A stretch of DNA of 64,000 nt from Planobispora rosea. Lineage in GTDB: Bacteria; Actinomycetota; Actinomycetes; Streptosporangiales; Streptosporangiaceae. The stretch is from NCBI RefSeq assembly GCF_014648175.1, contig NZ_BMQP01000006.1, positions 62,001-126,000 of the forward strand. The letters run 5' to 3'. A program made the translations under genes and the position numbers. Every line of letters starts with the position of its first letter. The first letter of the stretch is position 1. The notes under the pieces are model-generated. The model searched no databases. It worked only from the letters and a program-made list of their open reading frames with translations, and was not told the origin of the DNA. Positions 34,506-43,710 of the stretch are shown here, in pieces.

Positions 34506-36493
34506 CGGGGGACACGCAGGCGCCTGAGCGGCTGGGACCGTACCGGCTGCTCAGCAAGATCGGCGAGGGCGGCATGGGGGCCGTCTACCTCGGGTTGGAC
34601 GAGGACGGCCGTGAAGTGGCCGTCAAGGTCCTGCACCAGCACGTGGCCGCCGATCTCAAGGCCCGTGACCGGCTCACCCGCGAGGTGGAGACGATGCGGC
34701 GGGTGCGCAGCCCGCACGTCGCGGAGGTGCTGGACGCCCAGCTGACCGGCGCGCAGCCGTACATCGTGACCCGGTTCGCCCCCGGCCGCACCCTTGAGGA
34801 CACGGTCCTGCAGGACGGCCCGCTCCCCGACGACCAGGTCATCAGGCTGGCCCGGGGGCTGTGCGCCGCGCTGGTGGCCATCCACGCCGCCGACGTCGTC
34901 CACCGCGACCTCAAGCCGGCCAACGTGATGCTCGTCGACGGCGAGCCGCTGGTCATCGACTTCGGCATCGCGCACCTGGTCAACGCCACCCGGCTGACCC
35001 AGACGGGCATGTTCGTCGGCACGCCGGGATACCTCGCCCCGGAGATCATCCGGGACTCCGAGATCACCCAGGCCGCCGACGTGCACGCGCTGGCCTCCAC
35101 GGTCTTCTTCGCCGCGACCGGCAAGCCCCCGTTCGGCACGGGGGCTTTCGAGGTCGTCTGTTTCAACATCATGGAGGGCCGGGCCAACCTGGACCTGGCC
35201 CCCGCCTGGTTGCGCGGCTGGCTGAAGCAGGCGCTGAACGTGGAGGCCGCGGCCCGGCCGAGCGCGCAGCAGCTGCACCGGATGGCGCGCTCCCTGGACC
35301 CGGCGGTGACGGCCTTCCACGAGGAACCGCCGCCGACCGCGATCCTGGACCCCGGCACGAAGGTGCTCGACCCGCGGACGGAGGCGCTGGGCAAGGGCCC
35401 CGGCGGAGTCCCCTCCTCCCCGAACGGCCAGGCACCGCCTCCCGGCGGCACCCGGATGCTGCCGCAGGACCACACCTACTCCGACCTGCTCCCGCCGGTG
35501 GAGTACGCCAAGCCGGAGCGGCGCGAGCGCAGGCCCCGCGAGGGCAGGAACGAGCCGAAGGGCCGGGCCGCCACCGCGCCTGCGAACGGCCAGCCGCCGC
35601 CGTACGTCCCGGCCGGTTCACCGCCGCCGCCGTACGTCCCGGCGCGGCCCGCGGCCCGGCAGCCCGGGTTCGCGCCGCCGCCCTACCCCGACCAGCGGGT
35701 CGCCGGGTACCCTCCGCCGCAGCCGACGGGCCCGGCGCAGCCGGTCGCGCCGCCGCCGGCCCGTCCCCGGCCCCACACCCCGCCGGAGACGCAGGTCCCA
35801 GCCCGCGCGCCGTATCGCAGGGCCCATCCGCTGGCCGGAGCGCTGCTGCTGACGATCGTGGTCGCGCTGGCCTGCGTGCTGCCCGTCATCGTGAGCGCGT
35901 TCGCGCTGGTCGCGGTGGTCTGCCTACGGGTGGGCGAATACCTCTTCGGGGACCTGGCCGACCGCCGCTCGGCGCGGGGCGGCAGCGCCTCCGATCCGCT
36001 GCTCGCCGTGGTCGGCACGCCCTGGGCGCTGATCAAGGCGGGGGTGGCGACGTTGATCACCGCTCCGGTGGCCGCGATGCTCGGCATGTGCGTGTGGGGC
36101 GCCCTGATCTACATCGGCCAGCTGGAGAGCTCCGACAAGGCCGCCGGCTTCGCGGCCGGGGCCTTCGTGGCCGGGCTCTTCGTGCTGCCCGGCGGGGGCA
36201 AGCCCCGCAAGGCCGTCTCCCGCGTGCTGACCGGGGCGATCCGCAGCCCCGGCGCCGCCATGGTGACCACGCTCGTCCTGGGGACGGCCGCCTTCTTCGC
36301 GGTGACGGCCGCGATCGGCATGAGCCCGGTCTTCACCCCGTGGCAGCCGCCCTCCGAGGTGGTGGCGGAGCTGACCAGGGAGTGGAAGGCCCAGGCGCAC
36401 GACAGCGCCATGGGTGTGATGGACCTCATCGGCGGGCTGGTGGACGACCTGCTCAAGGACCTCGGTCTCGGGTTCCTGACCTTCTGGAAGTGA
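34502..36493 (+). CDS. Ser/Thr protein kinase with membrane domain (kinase 2)
   Basis: 663 residues, paralogous to its neighbour. The kinase domain (~10-280) has IGEGGMGAV, Lys42, HRDLKPAN (D136), DFGIA and TPGYLAPE. The linker is Pro-rich with two PPPYVPA copies. Four or so membrane segments lie near residues 460-485, 525-545, 555-580 and 590-620. Overlaps kinase 1 by ATGA, so they are co-translated. Identity with kinase 1 is high around the catalytic loop (RLTQTGMF.GTPGYLAPEII), pointing to a tandem duplication. Confidence 0.87.
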   Translation: MTGDTQAPERLGPYRLLSKIGEGGMGAVYLGLDEDGREVAVKVLHQHVAADLKARDRLTREVETMRRVRSPHVAEVLDAQLTGAQPYIVTRFAPGRTLEDTVLQDGPLPDDQVIRLARGLCAALVAIHAADVVHRDLKPANVMLVDGEPLVIDFGIAHLVNATRLTQTGMFVGTPGYLAPEIIRDSEITQAADVHALASTVFFAATGKPPFGTGAFEVVCFNIMEGRANLDLAPAWLRGWLKQALNVEAAARPSAQQLHRMARSLDPAVTAFHEEPPPTAILDPGTKVLDPRTEALGKGPGGVPSSPNGQAPPPGGTRMLPQDHTYSDLLPPVEYAKPERRERRPREGRNEPKGRAATAPANGQPPPYVPAGSPPPPYVPARPAARQPGFAPPPYPDQRVAGYPPPQPTGPAQPVAPPPARPRPHTPPETQVPARAPYRRAHPLAGALLLTIVVALACVLPVIVSAFALVAVVCLRVGEYLFGDLADRRSARGGSASDPLLAVVGTPWALIKAGVATLITAPVAAMLGMCVWGALIYIGQLESSDKAAGFAAGAFVAGLFVLPGGGKPRKAVSRVLTGAIRSPGAAMVTTLVLGTAAFFAVTAAIGMSPVFTPWQPPSEVVAELTREWKAQAHDSAMGVMDLIGGLVDDLLKDLGLGFLTFWK

Positions 36494-36504
36494 GTTCCCC
36501 CGCC

Positions 36505-36523
36505 GGAGGCCGCCGGGGCCTCC
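36505..36523. terminator. Short hairpin after kinase 2
   Basis: GGAGGCC / GGCCTCC with a 5-nt loop, 11 nt after the kinase 2 stop. It has no T-run. It may end the two-kinase transcript ahead of kinase 3, which has its own 241-bp upstream region. Confidence 0.45.
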
Positions 36524-36734
36524 GCGCGGTGCGGGCGACGACGGATTGGCCCGGACATCTCGGGCGATTCTTGACAACTCATCCCAAGGCCACCTCAAGT
36601 CCGGTTGCCGGGAAGGCAGAGCGGGACCGTCCAGAGTGCGTTCCATGTCCGGGGACGGGCGGTTTCTTGCAATCTCGCCGTGCGAGACGGCCTTGTCTGG
36701 GGCACGATGAAGGAGACAGGCCGGAGGGAGTCGC

Positions 36735-38243
36735 ATGGGAGCGCCGGACGGTGATTGTCTGGGCCCGTACCGCCTGCTCTCACCGCTGGGAGCGGGAGGC
36801 TTCGGGGAGGTTCATCTCGCGCTGGACCCCGAGGGCCACACGGTGGCCATCAAAATCCTGCATCCGCACGTCGCCGCCGACGAGACGGCCCTGACCCGCC
36901 TGGCCCGCGAGGTGGAGGCGATGCGCAGGGTCCAGGGGCCGCACGTCGCCGAGCTCATCGAGGCCTCGCTGCAGGGGCCGCGTCCCTACCTCGCCACCCG
37001 CTACGTCCAGGGCCGCCCGCTGTCGGCGGTGGTCTCCGGTGACGGCCCGATCGGGGGCGAGGCCCTGGTACGGCTGGCACGCGGCCTGGCCGAGGCCCTC
37101 GCCGCTGTGCACGCCGCGGGGGTGATCCACCGCGACCTGAAGCCGGGCAACGTGATCCTGAGCGACGGCGAGCCGGTCGTCATCGACTTCGGCATCGCGT
37201 GCCTGCTCGATTCGGCCTCGGTCACCGCCTCGGGGGCGGTGCTGGGCACGCCCGGCTACCTGGCCCCGGAGATCCTGGAGGGCGGGGAGACGGGACCGGA
37301 GGCCGACGTCTTCTCCTTCGCGGCCACGCTCGCCTTCGCGGCCACCGGGCGCCATCCCTACGGCACGGGCCCGGCCTCCGCGATCGGTTACCGGGTCGTC
37401 CATCACGAGCCCGACCTCGGCGGGGTCCCGCCCTGGCTGGAGCCGCTGCTGCGGGAGTGCCTGGTGCCCGACCCGGTGGCGCGTCCGCCCGCCGCCGCGC
37501 TGCCGGCCCGGCTGGCGGCCGTCGCCCCGGCCGGGCACGTCGCGGGCTCCGAGGCAAGCACGGCCTTCCCGGGCGCCGCGCTCTTCCCGGGTCCCACGGC
37601 CTTCCCGGGCTCCGCGGCCTTCCCGGGCTCCGCGGCCTTCCCGGGCTCCGCGGATTCTGCGGGCTCCGTGAGCCCCACGGGCGCGGACAGTTTCGCGGGC
37701 TCCACGGGCTCCGCGAACGCCATGCCGCCAGGGCCGCCCCCCGCTCCGCCGCGGCCCCGCCCCGCCCTCTCGGTGCGGCGCGGCGGGCGCGACCGGGAGA
37801 ACCGGGAAAACCGGGAGAACCGGGAAAACCGGGAGAACACTGTGAACCACCTCACCACCCGGGAATGGCGCCCCGGTCACCGCCGCTCCCGGCTCGACGT
37901 CTCCGTTACGGAGGCCGCCTACGAGCACCGCCGCGCCGTGATCCACCGCCGCTGGGTGATCGGCACCGGTCTGCTGGTGTCGCTGGCGGCCGCGGCGGCC
38001 AAGAGCCCGTTGCCCGAGGTGTCGCTGCTGTTGTTGACGGTCTACGGGACTGTCATGATCATCGATGGGGGCGTCGCCCTGTTCGCCCGGCAGAACCGCC
38101 CGCGGCTGGTCGTGGACCTGGTCGGCGCCGGGGGGTCGGTCGCGTTGTGGATCGTTCTCGGCGCGTTCTTCAGCCCGCTCACTCTCGGCCTGGCGCTGGG
38201 GACGGTGGTCTTCGTCCTGGTCGTGATCCTGCTGAGCAGCTGA
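36735..38243 (+). CDS. Ser/Thr protein kinase with membrane domain (kinase 3)
   Basis: 502 residues, third paralogue. Kinase domain (~5-265): LGAGGFGEV, Lys40, HRDLKPGN (D134), DFGIA, TPGYLAPE. The linker carries FPGSAAFPGSAA and RENRENREN repeats from DNA minisatellites. The C-terminus has four hydrophobic segments (~412-430, 436-450, 460-480, 482-502). Ribosome site GGAGGGAG precedes ATG 36735. It is spaced 241 bp from kinase 2, so it is likely expressed separately. The activation segment differs most among the three (SVTASGAVL), suggesting different control. Confidence 0.87.
   Translation: MGAPDGDCLGPYRLLSPLGAGGFGEVHLALDPEGHTVAIKILHPHVAADETALTRLAREVEAMRRVQGPHVAELIEASLQGPRPYLATRYVQGRPLSAVVSGDGPIGGEALVRLARGLAEALAAVHAAGVIHRDLKPGNVILSDGEPVVIDFGIACLLDSASVTASGAVLGTPGYLAPEILEGGETGPEADVFSFAATLAFAATGRHPYGTGPASAIGYRVVHHEPDLGGVPPWLEPLLRECLVPDPVARPPAAALPARLAAVAPAGHVAGSEASTAFPGAALFPGPTAFPGSAAFPGSAAFPGSADSAGSVSPTGADSFAGSTGSANAMPPGPPPAPPRPRPALSVRRGGRDRENRENRENRENRENTVNHLTTREWRPGHRRSRLDVSVTEAAYEHRRAVIHRRWVIGTGLLVSLAAAAAKSPLPEVSLLLLTVYGTVMIIDGGVALFARQNRPRLVVDLVGAGGSVALWIVLGAFFSPLTLGLALGTVVFVLVVILLSS
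37563..37670 (+). repeat. 18-bp tandem repeats in kinase 3 linker
   Basis: Three exact copies of gccttcccgggctccgcg flanked by three diverged copies on the same 18-bp register encode the FPGSAA stretch. Further decayed units continue to about 37715. Confidence 0.85.
37794..37838 (+). repeat. 9-bp tandem repeats in kinase 3 linker
   Basis: Five units alternating cgggagaac and cgggaaaac encode RENRENREN, a charged linker just before the region leading to the membrane segments. Confidence 0.85.
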
Positions 38244-38544
38244 TCGTTCCGGGCGGGGCCCCCGCCGACTCCGGAACATAGTTCGGTATGGTGGAGGGGT
38301 GACATGCCGGGGTGGCCGGGCCGCGGGCCGTACGGCCTGGTGGTTTGCGCCTAAGCTACCGATGGGTAACATGTTGCCGGGGGACCAGGGAGGGCACATC
38401 CCGACCGGGCCACCCGCTGTCAAAAGCCCCTCGGGCACCTGGCAGTCTTGGCATCACGCGCACGTGCCCCGCGTGCGCGTACCGAGCATCCGGCGCCAGC
38501 CGTGAACGGTGGCGCACGCGAACACGGGAGGTCGGCCACCGGCC
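38244..38544. other. Intergenic region upstream of etfB
   Basis: About 300 bp with no supported gene. A 9-bp perfect hairpin (ACGCGCACG / CGTGCGCGT, 38456-38480) lies 64 bp before etfB and could end upstream transcription or lie in the etfB leader. I find no clear promoter boxes. Confidence 0.4.
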
Positions 38545-39324
38545 ATGAACATCGTCGTCTGCGTGAAGCAGGTCCCCGACACGGCGACCGAGCGCAAGCT
38601 GAGGTCCGATGACAAGACGCTCGACCGCGACGCCGCCGACGGCGTCGTCAACGAGCTCGACGAGTACGCGGTCGAAGAGGCGCTGCGGCTCAAGGAAGCG
38701 CACGGCGGTGAGGTAACCGTCCTCACCATGGGCCCCGACAAGGCCAGCGACACCATCCGCAAGGCCCTGGCCATGGGCGCCGACAAGGCCGTCCACCTGG
38801 TGGACGACGCCCTGCACGGCTCCGACGCCCTGGGCACCTCCCACGCCCTGGCGCAGACGCTGAAGAAGATCGGGTTCGACCTGGTCGTGCTCGGTTCCGA
38901 GTCCACCGACGCCCGCACCGGCGTGCTCGCCGCGATGCTGGCCGAGCGCCTGAACGTGCCGCAGCTCACCTTCGCCAACAAGGTCGAGGTCAACGGCTCG
39001 GCCATCACGATCCAGCGCGTCACCGACTACGGCTACGACAGGGTCGAGGCCTCGCTGCCCGCGGTCGTCTCCGTGGTCGAGAAGATCAACGAGCCGCGTT
39101 ACCCGTCGTTCAAGGGCATCATGGCCGCCAAGAAGAAGCCGGTCGAGAAGCTGGGCGTCGCCGACGCCGAGATCGACGCCGCGCAGGTGGGCCTCGCCAA
39201 CGCGTGGAGCGAGGTGACCGACTTCGCCGCCGCCCCGCCGCGCGCGGCCGGCACGATCGTCAAGGACGAGGGCGACGGCGGCGCGAAGGCCGCCGACTTC
39301 CTCGCGTCGAAGAAGTTCATCTGA
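38545..39324 (+). CDS. etfB: Electron transfer flavoprotein beta subunit
   Basis: 259 residues. MNIVVCVKQVPDT at the start and the AMP-binding-side ADKAVHLVDDALHGSDALGTSHALA and VVLGSESTDARTG are diagnostic of EtfB. With EtfA it carries electrons from acyl-CoA dehydrogenases to the respiratory chain. ATG 38545 starts directly on the family N-terminus; GGGAGG is upstream, though 13 nt away. etfA follows after 19 nt. Confidence 0.95.
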   Translation: MNIVVCVKQVPDTATERKLRSDDKTLDRDAADGVVNELDEYAVEEALRLKEAHGGEVTVLTMGPDKASDTIRKALAMGADKAVHLVDDALHGSDALGTSHALAQTLKKIGFDLVVLGSESTDARTGVLAAMLAERLNVPQLTFANKVEVNGSAITIQRVTDYGYDRVEASLPAVVSVVEKINEPRYPSFKGIMAAKKKPVEKLGVADAEIDAAQVGLANAWSEVTDFAAAPPRAAGTIVKDEGDGGAKAADFLASKKFI

Positions 39325-39343
39325 GAACGGGAGGTTAGCTGAG

Positions 39344-40297
39344 ATGTCTGAGGTTCTCGTTCTCGTCGAGCACGTCGAAGGCCAGGTCAAGAAGGTCACC
39401 CTGGAGCTGCTGACGCTCGCCCGCAAGCTGGGCGCGCCGTCGGCCGTCTGGGCCGGCCCGGGGTACTCCGCCGAGGCCAAGGCCAAGCTGGCCGAGTACG
39501 GCGCCGAGAAGATCTACGTCGCCGACTCCGCCGACATCGCCGACTACGTGGTCGCGCCCAAGGCCGAGCTGCTCGCCCAGCTCGTCTCCTCGGCGTCCCC
39601 GGCCGCGGTGCTCGTCGCCGCGACGGCCGAGGCGAAGGAGATCGCCGGCCGGCTGGCCATCAAGATCGACTCCGGCGTGCTGACCGACGCCGTCGGCATC
39701 GGGGAGGGCCTGGTCGCCGACCAGTCCATCTTCGGCGGCGGCGTCAACGTCCAGTCCCGCGTGACCAAGGGCACCCCGATCATCGCGGTCCGCCCGAACG
39801 CGACCCCGGTCGAGGCCGCCGCCGGTGCGGGCGCCGAGGAGCAGGTCTCCGTGGCCGTCTCCGACGCCGCGAAGGTCGCCAAGGTCGTGGAGCGCGTCAA
39901 GGAGGAGAAGGGCGCCCGTCCCGAGCTGACCGAGGCAGCGATCGTGGTCTCCGGCGGCCGTGGCGTGGGTTCGGCCGAGAACTTCTCGATCATCGAGAAG
40001 CTGGCCGACTCGCTCGGCGCGGCCGTCGGCGCCTCCCGCGCCGCCACCGACGCCGGCTGGTACCCGCACCAGTTCCAGGTCGGCCAGACGGGTAAGACCG
40101 TCTCGCCGCAGCTCTACATCGCGGCCGGCATCTCCGGGGCCATCCAGCACCGGGCCGGCATGCAGACCGCCAAGACGATCGTCGCGATCAACAAGGACCC
40201 CGAGGCGCCGATCTTCGAGCTCGCCGACTACGGCGTCGTGGGCGACCTCAACCAGGTCGTCCCGCAGCTGACCGAGGAGATCTCCAAGCGCAAGTAG
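39344..40297 (+). CDS. etfA: Electron transfer flavoprotein alpha subunit
   Basis: 317 residues. N-terminal [21 protein letters not shown] and the C-terminal FAD domain with [33 protein letters not shown] and [17 protein letters not shown] are characteristic; the FAD-contacting residues of the family are present. Ribosome site GGGAGG is 9 nt before ATG 39344. Operon with etfB, closed by a strong hairpin at 40343. Confidence 0.95.
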   Translation: MSEVLVLVEHVEGQVKKVTLELLTLARKLGAPSAVWAGPGYSAEAKAKLAEYGAEKIYVADSADIADYVVAPKAELLAQLVSSASPAAVLVAATAEAKEIAGRLAIKIDSGVLTDAVGIGEGLVADQSIFGGGVNVQSRVTKGTPIIAVRPNATPVEAAAGAGAEEQVSVAVSDAAKVAKVVERVKEEKGARPELTEAAIVVSGGRGVGSAENFSIIEKLADSLGAAVGASRAATDAGWYPHQFQVGQTGKTVSPQLYIAAGISGAIQHRAGMQTAKTIVAINKDPEAPIFELADYGVVGDLNQVVPQLTEEISKRK

Positions 40298-40342
40298 GCC
40301 CTTCGGCCCGCACGGGCCGGGACCGAGAGACGCGGATCGTGG

Positions 40343-40379
40343 GAACGGCGCCGCACGGGTTCTCCGTGCGGCGCCGTTC
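40343..40379. terminator. Terminator hairpin after etfA
   Basis: A perfect 16-bp stem (gaacggcgccgcacgg / ccgtgcggcgccgttc) with a 5-nt loop, 46 nt after the etfA stop and before the convergent MFS gene. The right arm runs directly into 18-bp tandem repeats. Confidence 0.8.
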
Positions 40380-40444
40380 TCGTGTCCGGCGCCGTTCTCG
40401 CGTGCGGTGCCGTTCTCGTGTCCGGGGCCGTTCCCGTGTCCGGC
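40373..40444. repeat. Four 18-bp tandem repeats after the etfA terminator
   Basis: Units resemble gccgttctcgtgtccggc and begin inside the right arm of the terminator, so the array seems to have grown out of the hairpin sequence. Noncoding, between convergent genes. Confidence 0.8.
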
Positions 40445-40500
40445 ACCTCCTCGAACGGCCCGCCCCGGCTCGGACGGGCCCCGCCCCGGGCGATCCCGTC

Positions 40501-41697
40501 TCAGACGGCCGCGGTGACCCCGGGAGCGGGGGCTCCGGCCGGGGCGGCGGAGGCCGTACCGGATCGGGGCAGGAACCGGCCGGCCACGGTGATCAGGACG
40601 CCCAGCAGGGCGGCGACGCCGAGCGCGACCCGCAGGGACGCCAGGTCGGAGAGGAGGCCGATGATCACCGGGCCGAGCAGCAGCCCCGCGTAGCCCAGCG
40701 CGCCCGTCTGGGCGATGGCCGGGCCGGGGTTGGCGGTCGCGTCGCCCGCCAGGGAGAAGGCGACCGGCGAGATCGTCGCCACCGACAGGCCCACCAGCAG
40801 CATGACCGGGACGGCGACCGCCGCCGAGGAGGACATGACGGCGACGGCGAAAGTCGCGGTGGTGGCCAGACCCGAGCCGATGATCATACGTCGGGCGCCG
40901 AACCGGTTCCGGACGCGGTCGCCGGCCAGGCGGCCGATCAGCATGCCCACCTCGAAGATCGGGTAGCCGAGCGCGGCCACGGCCTCGGGGGCGCCGAGTT
41001 CGTTGCGCAGGTAGAGGCCGTTCCAGTCGGCCACCGCGCCCTCGACCATGAAGGCGCAGAACGCGATGACGCCCAGAAGGTAGACCACCGGCGGCATCCG
41101 GCGACGGGTCCCGTTCCCGGCGGCCTCCGGCTCGGGGGCGGGATCGGGCAGGTAGGTGCGGCTGAGCATGACCGCCGCGGGCAGCGAGGCCAGGGCGATC
41201 AGGGCCAGGTGGGCCGTGAACGAGAGTCCGGCCGCGATGGCCGCGGTGCCGAGCAGGCCCGCGGAGATCGCGCCCACGCACCAGCCGGCGTGCATGCCGT
41301 TCATCAGCGGGAGACCGTGGGCGCGCTCGACCGCCGCGCCCTGCGCGTTCATCGCGATGTCCAGCGCGCCGAAGGCCAGGCCGAACAGCACGGAGGCGAC
41401 CAGCAGCAGCGGGAACGACGGGGCGAACGCGAGCAGGGCCAGGGTGACGGCGCACAGGGGCGCGGCGACCCGCAGGATGCTCCGGCTGCCGAAACGCGTC
41501 ATCACCCCGCGCATCGACTGCATGGTCACCAACGCGCCCAGGCTCCAGGCGAGCAGGGAAGCGCTGATCGACGCCTCGGACAGGCCGAGTTTGTCGGACA
41601 GCGCCGGGAGGCGCACGGTTATCGATCCACACATCAGTCCGCCGAGAACAAAAGTGAGGATCGCCCCGTTACGGGCAGTCTTCAGGTCGCGGGTCAT
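40501..41697 (-). CDS. Major facilitator superfamily transporter
   Basis: 398 residues with twelve predicted membrane segments and the MFS loop signatures (VMTRFGSRS after segment 2, GDRVRNRFGARR between segments 6 and 8). Members with this look are annotated as sugar or drug transporters; the substrate cannot be told. ATG 41697 has GAAGGGA at 8 nt. It is downstream of and parallel to a TetR regulator gene, 175 bp away, so is a plausible target of that repressor. Confidence 0.82.
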   Translation of the reverse strand: MTRDLKTARNGAILTFVLGGLMCGSITVRLPALSDKLGLSEASISASLLAWSLGALVTMQSMRGVMTRFGSRSILRVAAPLCAVTLALLAFAPSFPLLLVASVLFGLAFGALDIAMNAQGAAVERAHGLPLMNGMHAGWCVGAISAGLLGTAAIAAGLSFTAHLALIALASLPAAVMLSRTYLPDPAPEPEAAGNGTRRRMPPVVYLLGVIAFCAFMVEGAVADWNGLYLRNELGAPEAVAALGYPIFEVGMLIGRLAGDRVRNRFGARRMIIGSGLATTATFAVAVMSSSAAVAVPVMLLVGLSVATISPVAFSLAGDATANPGPAIAQTGALGYAGLLLGPVIIGLLSDLASLRVALGVAALLGVLITVAGRFLPRSGTASAAPAGAPAPGVTAAV

Positions 41698-41753
41698 GAC
41701 GCAATCCCTTCGATGGAGGTTTCCAGGTGATGCCGGAGGGGAACAGACAAGCC

Positions 41754-41781
41754 GGTCGCTTCCGCGCGTGCGGAAGCGACC
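41754..41781. terminator. 12-bp hairpin between tetR and the MFS gene
   Basis: Perfect stem GGTCGCTTCCGC / GCGGAAGCGACC (first and last base pair included) with a GCGT loop. Lies 92 bp after the tetR stop and 57 bp before the MFS start. It could terminate the tetR transcript or be an operator for the MFS gene. Confidence 0.5.
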
Positions 41782-41872
41782 ACCAACGTCTACGGGGAGT
41801 GACACCCGGCCGGTGCCGGTCGTGATCGGGAGACGGGTCGTCCGGGCGGTGAAAGCCGTGGGAGGGCGGACG

Positions 41873-42379
41873 TCAGCCGGGCAGCAGCGCCAGCAGGCGC
41901 CGCTCCAGCTCCGTGTAGAAATCATCGTCGTAGAGCCCGGGGTCGTGGCTGACCACGTCCCACAACCCCTCGCAGGCCAGGCGCACGATCTGCGCGGCCG
42001 CCGGGTCGGGCTCGGCCTCCAGGCCCTCACGGTGCCAGCGCGCCATCGCCTCGCGCAGCGGGGCCAGCAGGAAAGGGTTGCCGGAGGCGCCGGTGACCAC
42101 CGCCCAGCGTCGCAGCCTGCCGCTGCGCACGGCGACGAACGTGGCGGCGAGATAGCGCTTGGTGTAGGTGCCGTGGTCCTGGTTGGTGACGAGCTCGTCG
42201 AAATCCTCGATCAGCCGCTCGACCATGCCCTTGATGAGGGCTTCCTTGGTGCCGAAGTGGTAGAGCAGGCCGCCTTTGCTGCAGCCCGCGCGTTCGGCGA
42301 CGGCGGCCAGGGTGAGTGCCGAGGATCCCTGGTCGGACAGCAGGTCCTCGGCCGCGTCCAGCAGATCCTCTCGTCTCAT
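41873..42379 (-). CDS. TetR family transcriptional regulator
   Basis: 168 residues. N-terminal helix-turn-helix LTLAAVAERAGCSKGGLLYHFGTKEAL is typical of TetR; the C-terminal ligand domain is of the DUF1956/TetR_C type in length. ATG 42379 is just 6 bp from a 26-bp perfect palindrome, indicating autorepression. The MFS gene downstream is the likely regulated efflux or uptake pump. The divergent cysteine desulfurase starts 113 bp away. Confidence 0.88.
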   Translation of the reverse strand: MRREDLLDAAEDLLSDQGSSALTLAAVAERAGCSKGGLLYHFGTKEALIKGMVERLIEDFDELVTNQDHGTYTKRYLAATFVAVRSGRLRRWAVVTGASGNPFLLAPLREAMARWHREGLEAEPDPAAAQIVRLACEGLWDVVSHDPGLYDDDFYTELERRLLALLPG

Positions 42380-42385
42380 GATCCT

Positions 42386-42411
42386 TACTGTACCGTCCGG
42401 ACGGTACAGTA
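42386..42411. promoter_or_regulatory. TetR operator palindrome
   Basis: Perfect 26-bp palindrome with half-site TACTGTACCGTCC, immediately upstream of the tetR start. The inner ACCGTCCGGACGGT is a common TetR-operator form. Binding here would block tetR and perhaps affect the divergent gene. Confidence 0.85.
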
Positions 42412-42491
42412 GTCAACGCGGGGATGGCGGCCTCCCGGAGCGCGGATACCCTGGGAAGGCCGAAAAATGAGTTGCGAAGGGGAGTGCGGCT

Positions 42492-43655
42492 GTGGAGTCG
42501 GCCTATCTCGATCATGCGGCGACCACGCCGATGCTTCCCGAGGCCATCGAGGCGATGACCGCTCAGCTCGGCCGGGTGGGCAACGCCTCGTCGCTGCACG
42601 CGGCGGGCCGCCGGGTGCGCCAGGTCGTGGAGGAGTCACGCGAGACCATCGCGGACGTGCTCGGCGCCCGGCCCAGCGAGGTCGTGTTCACCTCCGGCGG
42701 CACCGAGGCCGACAACCTGGCCATCAAAGGCCTTTACTGGGCGCGCCGCGCCAAGGGGGCCGGTCGCATCCTGCTCAGCGCGGTCGAGCACCACGCCGCG
42801 CTCGACCCCGCGCACTGGCTCGGCGACCGGCAGGGCGCGGTCGTCGAGCTGCTCGACGTCGACGAGTTCGGCCGGGTGCACCCGCAGACCCTCCGCGACG
42901 CCATCGAGCGCGACCCGGACAGCGTCGCCCTGGTCAGCGTGATGTGGGCCAACAACGAGGTCGGCACCGTCCAGCCGATCCGGGTGCTCGCCGCGATCGC
43001 CCGCGACCACGGCATCCCGTTCCACACCGACGCGGTCCAGGCGATCGGCCAGCTCCCCGTGGCCTTCGCCGACTCCGGCGTGGACGCCCTGACCCTCTCC
43101 GGCCACAAGGTCGGCGGCCCGATGGGCGTCGGTGCGCTGCTGCTGGCCCGGGGGGTCGATCCGGTGCCCGTCCTGCACGGCGGAGGCCAGGAACGCGACG
43201 TCCGCTCGGGCACGCTCGACGCGCCCGCGATCGCCGGTCTCGCGGCGGCGGTGCGGATCGCCGTGACCCGCCAGGCCGAGACGGCGGCCCGGCTGTCCGA
43301 GCTCCGCGACGACCTGATCCGCAGGGTACGGCAGGCCGTCCCCGACGTGATCCTCAACGGCGACCCGGCGAACCGGCTCCCCGGCAACGCCCACTTCTCC
43401 TTCCCCGGTTGCGAGGGCGACGCCCTGCTGATGCTCCTGGACGCCAAGGGCGTGGAGTGCTCGACCGGATCGGCCTGCTCGGCCGGGGTGGCCCAGCCCT
43501 CCCACGTCCTGCTCGCCATGGGCGCCGACGGCGTCCGGGCCCGCGGCTCGTTGCGCTTCTCCCTGGGCCACACCTCGACCGAGGCCGACGTCGATCGCCT
43601 CATCGACGTGATCGGCCTGGTCGTGGAGCGGGCCCGCCGCGCCGGCCTGTCCTGA
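42492..43655 (+). CDS. Cysteine desulfurase (IscS/NifS type)
   Basis: 387 residues. PLP-dependent removal of sulfur from cysteine. N-terminus [17 protein letters not shown]-lysine segment [14 protein letters not shown] and the sulfur-accepting cysteine loop [11 protein letters not shown] are all present. GTG 42492 is after GAAGGGGAG. As in mycobacteria it sits near mnmA, so it likely supplies sulfur for tRNA 2-thiouridine as well as Fe-S clusters; here an ABC exporter and a DUF695 gene separate the two. Confidence 0.93.
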   Translation: MESAYLDHAATTPMLPEAIEAMTAQLGRVGNASSLHAAGRRVRQVVEESRETIADVLGARPSEVVFTSGGTEADNLAIKGLYWARRAKGAGRILLSAVEHHAALDPAHWLGDRQGAVVELLDVDEFGRVHPQTLRDAIERDPDSVALVSVMWANNEVGTVQPIRVLAAIARDHGIPFHTDAVQAIGQLPVAFADSGVDALTLSGHKVGGPMGVGALLLARGVDPVPVLHGGGQERDVRSGTLDAPAIAGLAAAVRIAVTRQAETAARLSELRDDLIRRVRQAVPDVILNGDPANRLPGNAHFSFPGCEGDALLMLLDAKGVECSTGSACSAGVAQPSHVLLAMGADGVRARGSLRFSLGHTSTEADVDRLIDVIGLVVERARRAGLS

Positions 43656-43710
43656 CTCCGGCCGCCGCGCCGCCCGCCGCGCCGGCCGGACCCGCGTCGA
43701 CTAGATTCGG

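Noticed and set aside
36571-36600. TTGACA as a promoter for kinase 3
   Set aside because: No acceptable -10 at 16-18 bp; left unannotated.
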